DNA from: Stercorarius parasiticus
Taxonomy: Eukaryota; Chordata; Aves; Charadriiformes; Stercorariidae
DNA: 64,000 bases
Assembly: GCA_013396915.1 (NCBI GenBank)
Contig: VWZL01000879.1
Span: 266,091 to 330,090 of the forward strand
Direction: 5' to 3'
Below the pieces are notes generated by a model. That model had not been told where the DNA came from. It made no database searches and saw only the letters and a list, made by a program, of their open reading frames with translations. Both the position numbers and the translations under genes were made by a program. This document shows, one piece after another, positions 1-13,000 of this stretch; the stretch's first letter is position 1, and the number at the start of each line of letters is the position of its first letter.

Positions 1-919
1 GCACCGAAGAAAGGGATAAAGTGTTTTTAGACTGATACATGCTGACTGCTTTGATGTCTCGCATTTTGGTGGACAGGTCATTTCTGTTGTGAGAGTTAAT
101 CATATCTAATAATAATCGTACTTTTTTTGGGAGTTGGTCTAGATTATCTTCAAGCAAATTTGTTTCCAATTCTAAATGTGGCATATGTGGCATAAGAAGA
201 TTTTGGGCCTTTTATTTTTCTATCCTTCTACAGCTGAGGTGACTGAGGGTTTTTTTTTTAATGCTTACTGTTGGTCTGAAACCATAGATTTATGGTATAT
301 ATGAATTTCTAGGCAGGTGAAGTAGTAGCCTGCCTACCTAGCGATATAAGTAACAGTCAGTACTTGTTTGGGTTTTTTTCTTTGATTTTTATCGTGACAT
401 TGTATTTAGTGAACAGAAGATGCTAGGTGTTCTGAAGAGCATCTTTTCACTTTTATAACATCTTTGATGTGTCATGTATAATACAAACATTATTTCCAAT
501 TAAAATTTGATGTGTTAAATGATAATATCTGAAAAAGCATACATGCTGAAGCACTACATGTCCCACTTGACTTCAATAGCCTCCTAACTTACTTTACACA
601 TTCATTTGGGGCCAGAGGTACTGATGTATTAGTTGCTGGCTTGTGGGAAGACTAGGGAAACTTAGTAGCTGCTGTGAAGCTTGAATTGCTGTAGCAACAT
701 GAACCCTGATTTTTCCAGTGCATTGCAGGGGTTCTGTCGTGATGCAGAAAAATGCGCTGTTGTCCTGCTCCAGAAAAATGCTGAAGCATGTGGTTTAATT
801 TGATTGTTTTGCTTGATCTTGAGGATAACTCAGTATCCTCTAGGATTAAATCCCAGAATGAAAATCTATGTACTTGGGAAAGAAATCAGCTCTCTTCAAT
901 GTTTTTTCTCCCAAAACAG
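1..919 (+). other. PACC1: PACC1 intron 3, 3' part
   Basis: Intronic sequence running into the window from the left. It is AT-rich with short T tracts, for example near 249-259. I saw no exon, repeat family or RNA gene. The pyrimidine-rich stretch just before 913 serves the exon 4 acceptor. Confidence 0.85.
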
Positions 920-1074
920 GCATTGCCTTTTATCCGGGCAAGGCTCGGCTGCTTAGCTGCAAGCATCATTACTATGATCACATTCCACCTCTGATAAATC
1001 CAGGTCAGCCAGGAGACATTGAATGCACCACTCGGAGAATCAACTACACAGATCCTTTTACTAATCAAACTATG
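920..1074 (+). CDS. PACC1: PACC1 exon 4 (human numbering)
   Basis: 155 bp. The acceptor is AAAACAG at 913-919, and the donor GTAATA begins at 1075. The exon enters in phase 1: the glycine codon is split, with its first base in the upstream exon outside the window. It encodes the start of the extracellular domain (IAFYPGKARLLSCKHH...) and ends ...NYTDPFTNQTM. It carries two N-glycosylation sequons, NYT and NQT. One extra residue is present after the HHY motif compared with human. Confidence 0.95.
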
Positions 1075-4000
1075 GTAATAATAATGTAATAGAACAAAGC
1101 TTATTCAGTGGAGGTTTTCTGCTCGTAATGATATTTGAAAGTAAAATTATTTACTTAGTGCTGCAAAAAATCCTTGCTTCTAGTTTTTTTTCAAGCCGTC
1201 TGTCCTTTTGTTTTTAGAAATGTAAAATACCCCAGTCAGTGCGTATATGTGTTATGGATGATCAGCTGTCATGTGGGTGTGTGCAGTGTGAAAACCTGAA
1301 TGGGACAAAATAAGTCATTTTTCACAATGAAACTCTCACTTCATTCCTCTCCTAAATGAACTGGCAAGCATGCTCCTTGATATAGTAAATCTAGCTTTGA
1401 TTGAAAGCAGTAGCAGTTATTCTGTTAAAGCAGGATAGCTTATCTCTTTTTATATGTTTGCTGGGAATCACGTACTTTTTGTTACACTTGGGAGAATCTT
1501 AACTGGGCACCAAGTGTTCCATTACACTGAAATGCTGTGAGCCAATAAGTTGGGTACATAGAGTGATAGTCTGTCTTAAATTGCCCTTAAAAATGATGGG
1601 AATCTAGTATTAAATATGGTCATTTGTGTCTAAAGTGTTTGCTGAGATTGTTTTTAAGGAAACTAAATGTCAACAAACGAACAGCCTAGATACCTCTTTG
1701 GTGAGCTTTTTTCCTCTTCGTGTTTTGCCTTTTCTTTCTGGGAAGCAACTCCTTAGCATATTTGAAAGTAATATTATAGGTGCAAGTGTAATTTAATTCC
1801 TGACAGTAATATGCTCTTTTTGCATGTTTTAACAAACTAAGAACCTGCATTTTATGCTGTGTGGTAGACGCCTTTAGAAGCTGGCTGATCCAATAGGCTC
1901 TAGTCCCACAGTTGAGTGGAGAGGCACTGAGGCAGAGACATCTGAACCATGGAGAGCCCTGTTCAAATTGGCTGAGTCCTTTTGCAAGCAACAGTGTGCT
2001 GTTCGATAAAATGCCTGCGCTACTTTAAGTTGTATTCTGCCTGCAGGCATTTTTTGTTGGGTGTTTTTTGGTTGGTTTTGGGTTTTTGTTTGTTTGTTTT
2101 TGGTTCCCTCCCTGGCCATTCAGCAGCTTACTTGAGGTGCTGGGGGCAGTGAAACTTCCTCTTTCCCAATGAGAAGCCTGATGCTCTCTACATCAGGCTC
2201 CAGATCAACTTGTTTCATGTCGAGCTGAAAGTTCCTAGACTTTAATGCTCAAAGCAGTTTTGATTGTCTTCTGCAGAATGCAGGTTGCAGGGCCTTAACT
2301 GTTAATTCCACATGAACCCAAAGAGCTACAGTAGAACTAAAGGAGATTTCTTAGAAAAACACTAAATCTTGATATAAAGACTTCATTTCTAAACTAAAAG
2401 GAGGGATTCTGTTGGCATTCTTTTTAGATACTATTCTTAGTAGAGGCCAAAAAAATCTTGGTGTGTATTAGATTTCTATAGACTATTAGTGACAGATGGC
2501 AAATTCATGAACAGGAAACGGGGATTCCTCTGCTACTCTCACCATCTCTCTGTTTGCTTACAGAAGTATGCTTTGGTTGTTCAAGGCCCTCGTGATGTGA
2601 AGAAAAAGGAACTTGTGTTTTTGCAGTTTCATTTAAATGAAACAGACCAAGATTTTAGTGCCATTGACTACCTTCTGTTTTCTTCTTTCCAAGAGTTCAT
2701 TAACAGGTATGTAAAGGGATGAGCCTGTAACTGCATTGAACTTGCTACAACAATACTAGTAAGGACTAATGAAAGCAGGGCTTTTTTTAGTAAAAACCAG
2801 ACAGGCTTTTATATTCTCCTTTTTTTTTTTTAATGTTTGGGTTATGTTGATGCTCTTTCATGCCTTAGGTTACTAATCTTGCTTTTTAGAAATGAATTGA
2901 GGACTTTCTCAGTGACAAAACCTGCCCTTCAGCTATGCTTCAACCATTTGTTGCTCCATTTTCTAAAAGTCTGAAGTTTGTGCTGGCTTACCGGTGTCTG
3001 CTGCTGTGCGTGATCAGGAAATGTGCTGTCCTGGGCAGCATGCACAGGAAGTGCACTGAGAATAAGACTGTTTCTGTACCTTTTATTATTTTTTTTTTTA
3101 GGAAATTACTGTAAAGACCAGATCTCTGGTTGCTTTGTTGTGATTTCGTTGAAAGATTAAGTATATTTCTTTCTATTACTCTAGGATTCTACAGAATGAT
3201 GTCATTTTATTGATGGGGTTTTCAAAATTGCATTGTATTGAATTGACATTGGTGCTACTGGAGTGAGTGCTCAACCTTCTTCTAATTTTAACAGGAATGG
3301 AATTAATCCTGTCCTGAACTTTCTTGAAAGCCCCATCCTGTTTCCCACTTTGTGAGAATGAATTCTATACTTACCTGTTTAATTTTTGCTTTAATTTTAA
3401 ACTCAGGTTCTGTTCTTCTCTCTCTGATCCAGATTAAAAGCTAGGCAGGAGATATTAGTCACAGTGAGACCTAATAGAAGGCCTCAATTTGGTAATAGTC
3501 AGATGTTGAGTGACATTAGGTAAAGGAGGAGAAGAGAAATAACAGATTTTATCGAACAGAGAATTCTTGGAGGGTTGGACATGATCGTGCTGGTGCTTTT
3601 CAGATGGAGCAAAGACTGGAAGTGTGTCACAGTGTCTCTGGGCGGCCAAAGACCAATTATCTGAATTTGCTTATTACAAAGCATTTCTACTTCAGTGAAG
3701 GAGAGATCTTGAGTCATTAAGTTTTTTCTGTAACTGTACTAAAACGCCTCATAAAGTGCTTATGTTCCAGGTATTTTAGGCATTGATATTTTAGGGTGAG
3801 AAAATACCAGTTAAGAGTAGTGATGCATGCAGAAGGTGCTACTTCTTCTTTCTGTGTTGTTTTTTCTCAGTATTCGTGGCTTGTGCCGCAGTTAGCGGTA
3901 TGTACAGTGAGACCAATTCCAGCAAGGTGCACAGCTGTTTTGTACTTCCAGACACAAGCACCGAGACCAGCCCCTGTGAAATTGAGCAGGAGGCACAGTT

Positions 4001-7000
4001 GTGTTGCATCTCATTCCTGCCTCTTTGCAGAATGAGCCAACATACTAAGACACAACTTGGTCTATGCATACTGAAGTCCTGGAAGCTGCATTTCTGTGCT
4101 TGTTGTATCAATTTGCAGATAAGCCCTTTTAAAGAGCTGTTTCTTCCCAAGATAAAACATTTATGTCCTGCTTAAGTTGACAGTATTTCTGCAAGCAAGC
4201 TGCAAGTCTGCATGCTGCAAGCCTGCATGCTGCTTTCACAAATGCTTGTGCCACCTGTTGTGCAAAGGTTAGATGTGCAAAACAGCAATAAGCAGTACTG
4301 CAAAGGTCTTAGCTTCAAGGCTGTGTTTGAAGTGAATCAGTAAGAATCATCTGTAAGCTGCCTGGGAGAAACTTGGATTGCAACCTCCTGCCTCCAGATT
4401 TGCCAGGTCAGACTGGTTAGATGGCAGAATCAATCCACAAAGAGATGGGGAAGTGTCACTTTGTTCCTAGAGAAGCTGCCTTGTCTTGGTGTTGGAAGGC
4501 ACCAGAACTGAAGCTGGGAGAGTGAAGGCTGAGCCTGGGGTATGTTTGGAGCAAAGTGAAAAGGTAGGAAACGGTGTCTGTTTGGGGAGGCATCCTTTGT
4601 GCCTGTTTGCAGCAGGTAGTAGGAATGTGAGTTAAAACTGGTTTTGAATTAACCCAGGTAACGGTAAAATTGGCAAAGGTATGTAGGCCTTTAAACTTAG
4701 TAGTAAATGATCTGCATGTCTAGGTGAAATACAGTAAGAGAGCCAGTTGTGCGCAAGAGGCCAGTAGTGTGTCTCTCTTATAGCATCCTTCAAAGCTTGG
4801 TACACATTGTATGGCTTAGTATTGTGTATTGCTGTTCTGGTGGGCATGAACTGGACAGGCTCAGGGGATGTTAAAAGTTTACATTTGCTCATGACTATGA
4901 AGTGCATGTGACACCGCATGCGTATGTGGAATGTACTTGTTCTGTCCAACTTCCAGCAGAAGAGAAAATAGAAATGATTTCTGGTTCATCAGCAGATGCT
5001 AAATTTAGTTGGTGAGAAGTCTGGAGTTAAGATATCTGTAGAAACTGTTGTGTATTGACAATTCCAATTTTGTCCTTCCATATGGACTTTAGAAAACTTC
5101 AATTACTGGCCACTGTTAACTACTTTTCCTGACAAATTGTCTCACTGGTTATGAGAGCATATTAGTAGCGCTGCGTCCAGCAGTTCATGGAAAGTGTTAT
5201 CAAAGATGCTGAGATCTATGCTCAAACTCATGAGATACCATAACTACCTTTACAGATTTTTGCCATGGCTGCAAACGGCTTTGTTTGGGCTGGGCAGGCA
5301 GACCGCTGTAAAATATATGTGTAGGGTATTCCATCATTTTAAATCACAGTCCAAAACCCCTTGAAACTGGTGAGAAGAGCTCTGCTGTATCTACCCCACG
5401 GTTTCTATGCAGACAGTATTATGTGCAGCTCACTTTAGTTTTAAATAGCAGTAATCGTATCAGTGAAGGCTGCTGCAAGCATCAGCTATAAGGAATAATG
5501 AAAATGGCATCTAGACACTTGTGTCTTTAAGGGTTTTTTGAGGCATAGCAAGTGGTGAGGACTCAAGTAAGGGCCAGTTGTTTCTGTCAAGGGTTTTATT
5601 CTCTGCAGCTCTTCTGTTAAAATTGGATTGACAGACTACATGAAACTGGCACTGCTTGCTAGTTTTGTTCTGTCCTTCACAGAACACTGCTGAACTGTGT
5701 GCTGTTGTTGGCCTGTGAGTTGTAGGGATACTGCCACTGGCTTTTTTCTTCTTCTTCTTTTTTTCTTTTTTTTTTTCTAAAATACAGTGGCAGCTGCTGT
5801 CTGTACCATATTAATTGGAGGGAAGGAAATAATGAAACCCTTGCAAATTACCAAAAAAGTGTAGCTAAAAATACAAGTTCCTTTCCTGAACTGTCATTAG
5901 TATAATACATGGGTTTAAGAAGAAAATCCTCTGAACTTAATACTGACAAACTATTGTTAACATAGCATGTAAAATAACTTACAGTCATGTGAAATGATGA
6001 ATACTGGTCTGAACAGGTCAGACATTATTTAAGGGTCTAAACAGAGCTCTGTGTTCACTTCTCTGGTCTGGATTGCTGCGTGCAGAGAAATAAATTATAA
6101 CATAGAAGGGTTGAGACTTTTGGTTCCATGCCATCTGACCCTTTATTAGATCCCATGGCTGTCTGAGAGTTTCCTAATCTAGGGAAAAGTAAAAGCAATA
6201 AACACAAATTGGGTTTGATCTGTCTGTGGTTTTGGGTGTTGCTATTGCGTTGGGATCTGCTGGTGGGATGTCCTAAGCTGACTCTGGCTCTTGTGGGTTG
6301 GTCCATAGAGTTTGGTGTTAGAAGGATCTACTGCAGTGCTAGAGCTCAGTCCAGAATCAGATTAGCAACTCCCACAGTTGCAACAAATATAATCTCTTGT
6401 TGTGTCAGTATGTGCTGGGGCAATGGTTAGGTAAATGTCAATAGTTACCTGAAAACACTGGGGAGAGCAGGGCTTTGTACTTCACCTGTGTGAGACAATG
6501 GCCTCTTGCACTTCTCTTTCTTTGCTGTGATGAAGGAATTTTTTGCATTGTCTTGAGGTACCACCAATATCTGGGGAGAGCCCAGTGCAGAATATTCCAG
6601 GAACCTTGCAGTTTAGCTGAAGGTGAAAGGTGAAGAACTTACTGAACAACAAACAAAAGTGTGCAGCCTTTGCAGGTTGTGTGTCATGGGGTGAAGAGAG
6701 AATTAAAAAAAATTGTCAGGAGAATTGTTCTTCAGATTAAAATCCCTTGCCTGTCTTGTGTTCACTTAGTTGTGTGTGGTTTTTAAGCTGTGTTGTTTGC
6801 CCTTTGCTATCATTTGCGCAAAGCTTGTGCCTCTGCTCTGCTCCCCCCTCTTTTTCCCCTGACTCTGTGGCAGTGGTCTGGGTTATGGGCACAAACAAGG
6901 AGATGCCTTCTCAGATCGCTTCTCCTAAGATATTATTAATCTTTCTTTTTCAAGCCTACAATTACTGTCGAAGGCAAAGTATACTACTGCTCTCTGCTTA

Positions 7001-10000
7001 CCATCTAAGTTGTGGCTGTAATGTTCAGCTCTGTGTCATAGCTTCCTGCCTCAATTTTCCGTGTTGGTTTGGAAAACTTTTCTGGGATGCTGTATTTAGT
7101 CATACATTAGGCATATGACTGGCTGGCAGAGTGCTAATTATGTGTGTTCCTCTGAGTGGCAAAGCACCATGCTCTTCCAGACTGTTCCATCAGCTGCTGC
7201 TGTTACACACAAGGGGGAAGAAATCATTGTCAGATTAGGTCTCCCTATGTCATTGGTTTGTATGGTGAGGAGCAGTCAGGTGGTGGTCTTTGTTCATGTG
7301 CTTTGCTTATATCTTCCTTCTGGGGGTTAGACAGGTGCACTGCCATCCTGTTGAGATCGCTAAACAAGCAGCTAATGTCACAAATCCATAAAGATGTTCC
7401 TAAACTAAAACGCTCTTGGAATATAATCTGTCTTGGTGGGTAGCAAAATGTATTAGCTTTTCTTTCCAGAAACACTTCTTTCTATTTGTATGCACAGTGG
7501 AGTTCTATGTTTGAGCCCTTGTAGACAAGACATCTTGGTTTGTAGGAAGAAAAGGAGCCTGAAACTAAGGAGTCTGAAAACTAAGGGAAAAGATAGGAAA
7601 AGTACAAATCTGGTCAGTGCTGGTACAGGACAAATCTTCCTGATTGGTCTGTTCTCCTGGACAAGAGCTTCCTTCTTCAGCTCTGCTTTTCTTCTTCACT
7701 TCTTTGCATCTTTCTCCTGAAAGACCAAAATACCTTAATCTCCCAACAGACCTAGCTGCACACTCCCTCTGCCACATGAGCGAAGTATACTCTCTCCCTT
7801 CACCTAGGAAGTTGGATTTAATCTGAGTGAAAAACCCTTTCTGTTGTCTCAAGGACCAGCATACCCTGACATATCTCTGCAACCTGAAATCTATCTTTAG
7901 TAAAAATCAGCAGTCTGTGCTTTAATGATTCTGACTCATCGCAGTGGTTTACCGCTTCGTTTCAAATGAAACCTTGTTGAAAAAGCAGCTGCAGGGCCAG
8001 GTTATTTCATAGAGATGACATTAAAGTGGCTAAAATCACAGTACTGAGGAGCTCCAAGTAAATAGCGTGGTTAATTCACTGTGCAGCTGGCAGAGAAAGG
8101 ATGGAGACCAGATATGCCTTAGAGCTGCCTCTTTACCGCTTGTGGTGTGAGGGATATTGGAAGCCTTAAAATGGGTTAAGGTCACAGTATTTAAAAAAAA
8201 AAAAGGGGGGGGGGGCGCATAAAGCAATTCTGTTCTGGGATTTGTTCTGCTACAAATATCTGGGATTGTATATTGGGAAAACAGCCATGTTATTGCAGAT
8301 GGGAGCCTTACATCAAAGGTATAGTGTTCCCAAAATAATAGGAATACGCTGAATGTAAATTTCAAAGTATTTTAAGTATGTCTGCATTGCAACCAGTTTA
8401 TTTGCATCCCAGAAATGGGGTGAAGCAGTGTGCCATGCCTCTAGGCTGTTCCTTCCATCTCTAGCTTCTGAGCCTTGTTTCCTGGCATCCTGTCTCTGTT
8501 CCTTTCTGTCCCAGAGGTGACAGATGAGCAGAATGAAGCTCCTCTATAAGGAGAACAATCCCTTGGGGCATGCAGAACTCTAGGGTGGTAGGGCAGCAGG
8601 TAGGTCTTCTGCGGTTGAGAACACACGAATGCAAGCGCTACCATTAATCAAAATGTCACTACTAACAATGTTTTTAGGTATGCTGACTTTTAGCAGTTGA
8701 AACCTAAGAAGAATTGTGAACACATGTTGAAGTGTCTGTAGGTCTGGCATTCTCCTGCCTAGAGCGCTCAGATACCACTTTGAGTTTGGTCAGTAATGTA
8801 ACGGTCTTTTTCCTTTAGTCCAGAAAAAGCAGAATTCATGAAGGACTGTGAAAGTTCATACTCCAGCTGGAAGTTTTCCGGAGGCTTTCGAACTTGGGTC
8901 AAGATGTCCTTGGTGAAAACAAAAGAAGAAGACGGTAGTGAGACTGTTGAATTCAAACAAGAGGTAAAAAAAAAAAAAAAAATCCTCAGGAAGAGTGTTT
9001 TGTGACCTCTTAGTTTATTAAGAACTGGTTAATGCCATGGTTTTAATGATAACTGGCAAATAGAACCAGTTCTTGGGGCAAATAGCAATATGAGTTGGAA
9101 GAAAGGTGGGTGGGCGGGTTGGCTGGTTGTTTAAGTGAGTGAAACACCAGGAGCTTGTTTTTTGTTTCACTGCATCCATTATGCTACTTGCCACTGAGCA
9201 GTTTTGGCTGTACAGTTGCTCACATTCTTTCTTAATATGGAGAGGTTTTGTAGAAGCATAAATGTCTTGATGTGCATGACTGATGGTATGGCCAAGTGGC
9301 ACATCCCAGGAAAACATCTAATGGGGAGGCCAGAAAATCCAGGCCTTGAATGTGTTATAAGTCACAGCTGTGGTCAGAGTTAAGGGTCTGGAGAGACTGA
9401 CATAGAAATACTAACACAGCTACCTTTAGTTCAAGGTGGGGAACAATTGCCAAAGGAATTGTCTAAATAATAGCTAGTATTGGAAGGAGGTATTGTTTAG
9501 GTTACCACAAGGGCTGATGTTGGGATGAAGAGGTAAACATAAGCCTTACGTCCTTTGTAGCATTCTCATGTCTGCTTTTTGTTTGGGTTTGGGATTTTTA
9601 TCTGCTGAGTATCCTTAGAAACAAGGAATAACTTAACTTCTCGTATCATTTAAAACTAGAAAATATGTAGGTGGAAGATGCAAACTTAGGTAGAGATGAA
9701 ATGAGTTTGACTCTTGTTCCTGTTCTGTTCATACTAATGGACAGGAGAATAATTGCGTTTTGAGTTTATCATCTTGCTCCCGGTGTTGGTCCGGGCGAAA
9801 GAGCCTCATTGGTGATGAGAAATGAGAATTTTAAGAGCAGTCCTTTTCAGAGAGTATGTGTTTCAGAGACAACACTGTCTCTTAGTCCCTGGTACACTTG
9901 GAAAGAATACTTTGTGGAGATTAAAATGAAGCAGAATGTTCAGTTCTCCTATCTTTAGTTCTCACAGTTAGGGCTTTATGTGACAAAGCCTTAAGGGAAG

Positions 10001-13000
10001 AGCAGAGCTGTGACTGTGAGGTGGAGACCCGCCTGTTCCACTGGAAGAGGACAGGAGGCAAATCCCGAAGTCATGCAAGTCCCAAACCAATGCCTTAGTT
10101 TGGAGACGAAAGGATGCATCAGTCAGCTGCTGCCATGTAAGCACTAACAGCAGTTGTCTGTCTGTCCTTCATCACCTACAGCTCTGTATCACTTGCCATT
10201 TAGTACTTACCTAGTGTAGGATTTTTGGAAGTCTTCGTTTGTGTGCCCAAGTCCAACTTGTCACAAAGTGGAAATAAAAGGCCAAATCAAACTCTGAAAA
10301 AGCTGAGATCTTTGTGACCATAAACATCCATTTAGTCCAGTAGTTACAGACTCTGATCCGGGCAGGTGAACACCCTGTGGGGGTTTTTGGGTTTGCGTGG
10401 TGTTTTTTTAAAAAACAAACAAATTAGGAAATAGGAATCAGCAGAAGTGTGAATTCCAGGTTTCAGATCTCTATTAATAATATAGTAGAAGTTGAAATAG
10501 CTCAGACATAAATTGCACTTGCTTTGTTTGACAGTACAACATCTGCTTAAATGGCATAAGGAAGTCCATCAGCCTTTCAAATCTGAAACTGGGAGATGGC
10601 AGACCGGAAAGATGGGTATAAATATTAGCACAGTCAGTTAGTCTGCTAATTAGCCCGATAGTCATTACTTTGTCTTTTCTTCCTTTCCCATTACCTTCCT
10701 TTAGCTTTGTGTACTGTTTGTTTCCTGGTGTGCAGTGTTCTTGAATCAGTGTAGCTGGGGTGATGGTACGCTGCAATAATTAAATGAGCTGTAGAAGTAT
10801 AGGGTAAGTCTGCAGCAAAGCTGTTTGACCAGAAAACATGAGGTGATGAAGCTCCCATATGCTCTGAATAGACACATGTAGTGTTCTGGCTCCTGCTTCT
10901 GCATGTTCACAGCCTAAAATCTGGTCAGTGTAGGGTGTGTAGGTGTGTGGAGAAGGCTGATAGATATCTTCAAGTATTTGTGAAGAAACTTAAGCCATGG
11001 TAGATGGGAAGTTTCTGGAGTAGGTCATCCCTCGTACAATGTCTGCTGAATCACTGTTTTCATATCTATAATTCCCATCACAACCCTGAGGTGAAGTTAC
11101 GGTGCTGCTGGATTCCTTGTTTCCAGTACAGTATTAAACTAATGTAAGAAGAGCAGCCGTACTGCCGTCTGCACACACCAAGATGTAAATATTCCTTTGA
11201 GGGCTGGACGGGAGCAGTCCTTCCATCGTTTGTTCAGCTGTAACACCCAGCGTGCTTGCTGTTAGGTAACTGCCTGGCTCTGCAGTGGTTTGTGTTGTCT
11301 CCTAGTGGCGGAGGGGTTAGTGCAAAGGGTGTTGTTATTGCCTGTGTACAAACTCTGTGTAGTTCCCCTCTGAGCCGTGGGGTGTGTTACAAGGCAAGAT
11401 AAATGTTTTTCCGAGGCCTGATGTCTTAATACTTTCCTGATTGTGATTCTAAAGACTCTGGGTTCATGTGGCTCTAACATCAATCTGGGATCTTAAACTG
11501 TACCCTGGCCATCCCAGCTCTGTGGAATTGTGCTAAACAGCTCTGCTGGTCAGTCCTAGTTTCAGATGGTAACCTAGTTCATGGGCAATACTGGTTTTAA
11601 TTGGTAACACCCTAGGCTTCTTTCCCTTTCATTTTCATTCTGCACTTGCTGGCATCTTCTAGTTTATTCTACAACTGTTTTTTCAAAAAAAAACCCAACC
11701 AACAAACAAGTCTTCCTGCCACTGTCTGTAGTTCTCTGGTAAAGAAAATCAATTTAGCATTCATTCATGAGAACTTTCCAAATGCTGTATTACTCAAAGT
11801 AGATCAATCTTGTAAATGAAATTTCTCCCTTTGAAAGGGAAAAACTGTTTAATAAAATAAAGGCCCTGGCTTTAAAAATAGTATTGCAGTGTTTTACTAA
11901 GTGGGGAATAGGAAAAGATTATGAACATGAGACAGATGGAGGAAACTGCCCTTTCCATATTTTGGGAGCCTATTGTTCCAGGTAGAGGAAGGCTGAATTG
12001 GAAGTTCCTGACCAGTCTGCTGTTTTCACTTTCTTACAAGCCTTTTCTGTTGCACAGAAGACTCATTACAGCACTGAAGAAAGTAACCTGCGTTTTATTT
12101 TCCTCCTCTCCAGACTAGTGTGGTGAACTATATTGACCAGAGAACTCAACCAAGAAGTGACCAACTGTTTTTTGTGGTATTTGAATGGAAAGATCCTTTT
12201 ATACAGACTGTTCAAGATGTGAGTAGCACACTACTGAATTGTTGTCTGACTGTACATGCTCATGGTTTGTGTGTGTGTGTGTGTGTTTGTGCATGCCTCT
12301 ACCTCACTCCAAGCAGAAATTCAGAGGAAGAGTGAGGCTACATCTGAAATTTCAGTCTAGGCTCTTCCTTATATCCAGTAATGGATGTTCTGTGGAGGTC
12401 AAGACCATCTGATGCCTTTCCTTGGCTTGGTGACACTCAGCATTCTGTTTGCAGCTAGAGGTACGCGTAGCTAAGAAAAAGCATCTGTCCCTTGTGCTCT
12501 AGCAAAGTGTAGCTTCAGGTCAAGTCTGAACTTTTTGCTTAACTAAGTGTGCTTGGATAAAGTGATTTAATGACTTTTTTTTTATTAATTGACAAGCAAG
12601 AAACCTAGACTTAAATCAAAATAATAAAAATAAATAACTAGTGTATTTTTTACCTCTTATTTGAATGGAATTTGGTACTGCATTGAAATGCAGAAAAAGC
12701 ACTTTAAAATTGAGCTCAATATGCTGCAGCTGGAGGTGTATGATGTGCCAGACAAGACCAGTCAGTCACTGGAGGGCTTAAAAGGTGTGCGCCGCAGGTA
12801 CACGCACTTTAAGCATGTGAGCTAGATCTTGTTTTCCTAGTCTTCTAGGGGAGCAGGTCAGATACATTTGATCTCTTCAGAAAGATACAGATCGGCAAAG
12901 CGTGCAAAGGCAATCTGTTTAAAATTTTGCATTTAACATGGCCCTCTCTGACAACGGAAGTCCATCACCAGCAAACCCCACAGAGTTCTTTCTTTTTTTC

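Larger units (their letters stand above)
2707..8818 (+). other. PACC1: PACC1 intron 5
   Basis: 6112 bp intron, the largest PACC1 intron seen here. It holds a 15-bp tandem repeat near 4199-4233, a T/C-rich run with TTC units at 5742-5778, and a homopurine run of 12 A followed by 11 G at 8193-8215. Short open frames on both strands are not supported by any protein motif. No transposable element was recognised. Confidence 0.8.

Noticed and set aside
6747..7118. 123-codon + strand open frame in PACC1 intron 5
   Set aside because: Cysteine/serine/leucine-rich chance frame without a recognisable domain or splice context.
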